This document shows, piece after piece, positions 43,201 through 49,200 of a stretch of DNA of 64,000 nucleotides. This stretch comes from Pachypanchax playfairii. Its lineage: Eukaryota > Chordata > Actinopteri > Cyprinodontiformes > Aplocheilidae. The notes beneath the pieces were generated by a model. The model did no database searches. It saw only the letters and a program-made list of their open reading frames with translations, and was not told where the DNA came from. Position 1 is the first letter of the stretch. Each line of letters opens with the position of its first letter. The stretch lies in contig SSNP01000031.1 of NCBI GenBank assembly GCA_006937955.1, forward strand, positions 2,505,928-2,569,927. The letters run 5' to 3'. The position numbers and the translations under genes are program-made.

Positions 43201-46200
43201 CAGATTATGGAGATCCATGTTGGAGCAGCTGAGGGTTGGATGTGGTGGTGTAAAGCATGCAGCCATCGGATGCTAGAACAGTGGAGACGTGCTCTCTAAG
43301 GTAGCAGAACCCACTTCTCTGTCTGGGTTTAGCAGCTGCAGGAAAACGTGCCTGACTGACTGTATCAAGTGTAAAGTTTGGTGGAGGGAGGATCATGGTT
43401 TGGGGTTGCTTAAGTGTATCAAGAAATTTTAGACAGTTTCATGTTTGGAAGATCTTGACTGGCCTAAACATGGTCAAAGACCCCCATAAACACATTCCTG
43501 AACTGTATGCAACGCTTTCCTAGAAGAGTTGAAGCCTGCAAAGGCACGACCGACATCATATTAAACCCTTTTGATTAGGAATAAAATATTAAGCTCTAAT
43601 GAAAGCGTAAAGGCATCTAACCTGTCTGATCCAAGAGTGGATACAAAAAGTATTTCCTGTCATTGTCCAGAGGATTCTATTGGAATAATAATATTTCATA
43701 TTTTAATAACCTGGAACGTTCTAACAATCTGGGAAACACAGTCACTCTAGTTCTCGTGGAAAATCAACATTCTCTCAGCAGGTTCTGAAGTGGTTGAAAT
43801 GGATCCGACAGGAATCTACGGGTAACTTTACAGAAAAAAGGTCGACATTTCCTGGACGAAGAAGTTTAAAAAGAAAAACCAACATAAATAAAACATTAAA
43901 GCACCAGCGATAGTTAATCCTCTTCCAGACTTGAAAATTGATTTTTCTTTTCGGGCATCTGTTTTCTACTTCTGAACATTAATCACAGAGTGTAAGAGTA
44001 AAACCCAAACATGTAATCACCTCAGTAGCAAAGAATAAAAGGCACAAAACTAAACTAAATCTCAGGCACTTGATCTCAATGTTTCACATATTTCACTCAC
44101 CTGTAGTGTCTAAAAAGCTCTTCCTCCACTTCTGTGATAAAGTTACACTTCGTACAAGAGTACTGCCTCTCTCCAGCTCCTCCTCTTCCTCCATCCTTGT
44201 CTCCCCCACCTTCCTCCTCAGCTTTGACTTGTGGGGCGGAGCCCTTTAGGTTGATCAGGTTGTGACAACTCTCATAGTGTTGCAGCAACACATCGATGTC
44301 GGTGGTGAAAAACGCACACTGGTCGCACAAATGGGTGACGCCTAAAGACAGAAGGAATATAGAGATGAAGAAACGCACAAAGAACGTAAACAATGAAACT
44401 GGAACTAAAAGGTTTTAAATGGAGGACAAGCTGATTGTTAACAACTGGTTTTGGCGTTATCTGCACCATGGCGACCTGTGCCTTTAAATACCTCGTGGGG
44501 CAACAGGATGTGCAGGGTTAGAGGGGTGAAAGGTCAAAGCAGAAATCACACTGGGATCACCTCTCGGGTTAGGAGGGGTCACGCTGGGTGAGGTGGCGGT
44601 GGCGGGTTTTGAACTGACGACCTCCTGCTGAAACTTTGAACTGCATTTAGGACAGGTAGACTTCCGACAAGCAAATGGGTGGGACACCTATTGGAGACAA
44701 ATCACATACAGCTGTTTGGAGGCTTTAGTTATTAGTGGAAACAAGGCTGATCACTCTTATATGATGAATTTAAAACACAGAAACCAGAATGAATGTGCAT
44801 TATTAATGAAACCCTAAAATATTAACCAACCCTCTTTTTGCATTTTTAGCTGTTGCACCAGTATTTGTTTGGCAGCTGGCATAAAGGAGGGCAGGGAGTG
44901 TGTGTGGGTAGATTGGGAAAAGCAAGGGAATTTTAACTAAGCAAGAAATTGGAACTGTTAACTTTACACTTTGTTGTGTTTTACAATTTACTTATTTAAG
45001 AAGGAAGATTATTTTCTCCACTAATTGCCAAGAAAACACCAAATTGGCAAACATTTCAGCCTTGAAATGAAATGATCTCACCTCCGCCAGGTGCTTCTGT
45101 GGCTGACAGAGTCCCTGAGGACAGTACGCACAGTGCTGGATGCAGCAGCGGTGGATGGAGTGGTTGTGCTGGTAGTGCAGCAGCAACGGTGCGACCATGA
45201 TCACATCTGCAGTGTGCGCCATCGAGTAGCGGAAATCACACAGCTGACAGTTATAGCTGGTGACGACAGCTTCAGAATCGCTGCTGTTTGAGTCTCCTGG
45301 GAACAGGAAACTGAAAAGTTATATACAACATAACGGGGGGGGGGGTCAGTGAGGTGTGGTAGCGCATAGTGCACAGGTTCTTTACCTTGGCTGGAGGTGA
45401 ACAGGTGTGACAGCTGATCTGTGCGGTTTTTGGAACTCATGTGGTCACTTTCGACTCTTCTTCCTCCTTTTTCTTGCTCTCTGTCTATTCCAGCAATAGT
45501 CAAGTTGTTGGGACTTATGGCGCCGGCGGCGCCCGCTCTGTGTCTGTGTTCAAAATGCTCTAAAAGCTTCGCCGAGCCCCCCGACCCCTCACAACTCCAG
45601 CTGCAGAATTTACACCAATAATACGACTGCAAGGCTCCCCGACCGGCTTCCCCCACCCAGCCCGACGAGTCTGAACCCGCCCGGACCGGGATAAAGTACC
45701 CCGCCAAGGAATCATCTTCGGCTCGCACCGCCACTCGCTCCGACCCCTCTGAGATTTGATTCCTCCCCTTCGACTGGTTGTCGTGAATTACCGGATTACT
45801 GGTAGTCAGCAGCGGCGTGGTGGGTGGCGTTTTGACTTTGTTGGGATGTGAGGACAAGAAATGCTGTTCGAGTTCCAAGGAGTTGCTGCCCATGTAGGTG
45901 AAGTTACAGAATTTGCAGCGGAAGTACTTAGTGTTCCCTTGGCAATCAGAGGTTTTGCGGCCAATTCCTATTAGAGTGGCGCCCAACGTCACCTGGTGAG
46001 AAGATCAAAGAAAATCATTTAGGTCTGATTTTTAATGTTCTTCACAAACAGTTCAGATTTAGTTAGGAAGGATCATGTGACCATGTTCACGCGTCAGCAG
46101 GTTGCAGCTTCCCAAGCTAAAATCCTCTTCAAAATAAAGAACCATAATAAATTCTTCCTAATCTTTGTAAATTTGATCATTTATTGTATTTTTCCCAAAA

Positions 46201-49200
46201 CATAAAATTGAACGAAAAAAAAAAAAGAGTATCATATTAAAATATTTTAATTTTATCCATAATCTTCACATTGACAATCATTTAAACCACAACTATTAAC
46301 AAACTTGACCAGCCTGATAGACTGTACCGATCCAACTAGTAAAGAGCCAAATTCATTTCAGTGAGCAGAACCGAGAGACATACAGGAAAATAAGAAACAA
46401 ACAAAAGGCAATTAGGACAAATTGAGCAAAATGTTTATAAATCCACCATCTGAAGTGAGAAGAAAGTGTGAAATATGGATGAAAAGCAAATTGAGCAGTT
46501 AGAGAAAAAAACGATTCCATAAAGTCAATCGAGCAAAAATAGAAGTTAAAACAGGGAAAGTGAAGAACAGACAAAAAAAAGGTGTAATAAGAGACAGAGA
46601 AATAAAGACTGTTAAATATGTCTGACAGCTGTTTCATTAGACTCCCTAACAGTCGATTAGAACTACAGCTTCCCTGTCTGCTTCTTTACCTTCTCTCCTT
46701 TCCTCCTCCATCTCTTGCTTGCCCTCTCTTTCTCAAGCCCTTTTTTCCCATCATTCTTTAAGCTTTTTTTTTTTTTTCTGGGTCTCACTGGTTGACAGGG
46801 ATTTGTGTCTTAGTAAATGACAACATGGAATTTTCCAAACGTGGGCAGGAGAGAGAAAAATTGAGTGAGAGAATAGAGATCCCTTTCATTCATTAAAAAA
46901 ATGAATATACACTTTCATTTTCTCTGCATAATGACAATTTAAGCCCACTGGATGTTCCCATTTTGGACTCAGTACGTCTGCTTTCAACTAATATGTGCGT
47001 TTCTCGCAGCCGTTACGAGATTAGGCTAAAAGAAACTCTTCGACTTCACGTTTATTAAATTATATTCAAACTTTTTATGCAGGGCCGTACGGTTTGTAGA
47101 CTCCTTTCCTTGACCCAGATGTTTTCGAAGCTGGAGTCTTCCCAATACACTAAAGGACAATTAGGGGAATTATTCATTATGATTAGAGGTTATTTAACAT
47201 ACTCACAGCACTGAAAGTTTACCTACAGAATAAATCCAGAGGAGTTTAGTTAGCAAACCTTTTTAACCAAAATACTGACGTCACTTTTTCCTGTTTTTCT
47301 TTGTGCATTTAGCTCCTTAAGTTATAACCAATAAGGAATATAGCAGCTGCTGAAACTGTCTACATTTAATGTTAAAATATCGGGACTCATTAAAACCTGC
47401 TTTGTTTTTTTTTTAGTTTTTTTTTTTAAACAAATTTGGTTTTGTTTTCTCCCTGAATTTCATACTTTATAATGTAGCGATAACACTTTGTTTCAGATAA
47501 AAAAACCTTTTTAACTGAAAAATAATAAATCATTCCAGCTGTTTTGTCAAATAAAGACAGTCAAATAATAGTTCCATTTGAGAGCAAAGAATCAGTAAGA
47601 TATACTTATTTTTAATTTAATCTAATCTTGCCTTTTTTCTGTTTTATTTTTATTTTCACCCTGAAGGTCAGAAGCTTTCATTAACTGGATTGTAATTAAA
47701 AAACTTTATCTGTTTGTTGCTTTATTATTATTATCTTATTCCACGTACAGCAACAAAGTTTGTTAAACTCTCATCCTGCTTCCATTGGAAGAGTTTACTG
47801 AAAGTGAAGCTAATGGTAGTTCACTTTCTCTCTGTTTAGATAAGACTGATTGTTGGAGTGGTCACAGCTTTTCTTGCGGCTCCGGTCGAACCGGAACCTT
47901 AGTGACCTTTCAAATAATAGGTGCTGTTTGAATATTGTTCTGCTGTAAACTTTGCGCTTAGAGTTAAATGTGTAATTTCAGGAAGCCTGGTGAGACTCTT
48001 CACCCCAGTTCTCTGTAACAGTTTACAATATATTCCATTTTTAACATCCAATTTCATCCGTGGAAATCAGGGAGCCCTGAAGTAGAAGCTCTAAGTTAGG
48101 CAGATCTATAGGAGGCCTACAAAAGTTACTTATTTGTGAGCTTTAAAAAATGTTTTGTGGCAGATATAGAAGATATTTTAGAAGTTTTTGTTGGATACTT
48201 TTAATGTTTATTATTTGCTGGTGCAGCAAATCAATGTTGAGTGTTTTTCTTCTGGCTAGGTCGGCAGCTGTTGATTTCACTGATTAGAACCCCTCGAATT
48301 TTAAGCTCAACGAAAATCAACGTTTTTAACCTCCAAAATGATTGACGTCCAGGCGACGAGTGAGAAACTGTCTGAAACTTTTTCATGTTACAGTAAGTTT
48401 TTTAGTAAAAGTTGCCACATTGTGATATTCTCATTATTGCCCAACATTTTCTCGGAAATGATGCAACTCTCACCAGACCCCCCCCCCCTTAAAACTATTA
48501 CAAAATAAGAAATCAGTAAAGCATTTGAATATAAAAGACAGTTATAATGATGGGTGTGTGTGTGTGAGGGATATGGGAAGCAGACAGTGTTGAGCTTGTG
48601 TGTGTTTGTGTGTGTGTACCGTATGTACAGCCAGTCTGCCAGGTGCCCCACTTGTCTCTCTCTGTGTCAATCCATCTGTCAGTCTATAAAATGTTATAAC
48701 TCGCAGCACAACGCTTACTGTTCAAACACTGAACATAACAAATCAGCTGCAGTAAATACTGAGAGCCTTACGTCGCATTTTTATACTCAGACTATTAGCT
48801 AAATCAACATGTTACTTGTGCTTCAAAGTTGTATGTTTATTTTTAACAAGTATTGATTATTTCTAACATCTATGTGAATGAGGAAATAATCAGTATCACT
48901 GCTTTATACAGTATGTGACATTTTACTGATTTATCTGATCTTCTGTACCCTTTTTTTAAAATTCAGCTTATAATAATAATATTAGTAAAAAGGTTAAATA
49001 ATCCTCGGCAGCTGTGACGCAGGAACATAACTTTTTCATGAGCAGTTTTTGGCAAACAAGATGGTTGGCAGTTTAATGTCGGCTTCCCCAAACTACACAA
49101 GTTTAATTCTAGATCGCTGCTCACCTGTACGTCGTATGTGCCGTTCATCATAATCGTCCTTTGCTGCTGATTCTGGGCATCTGCTCTTGTCCTCCCCGTG

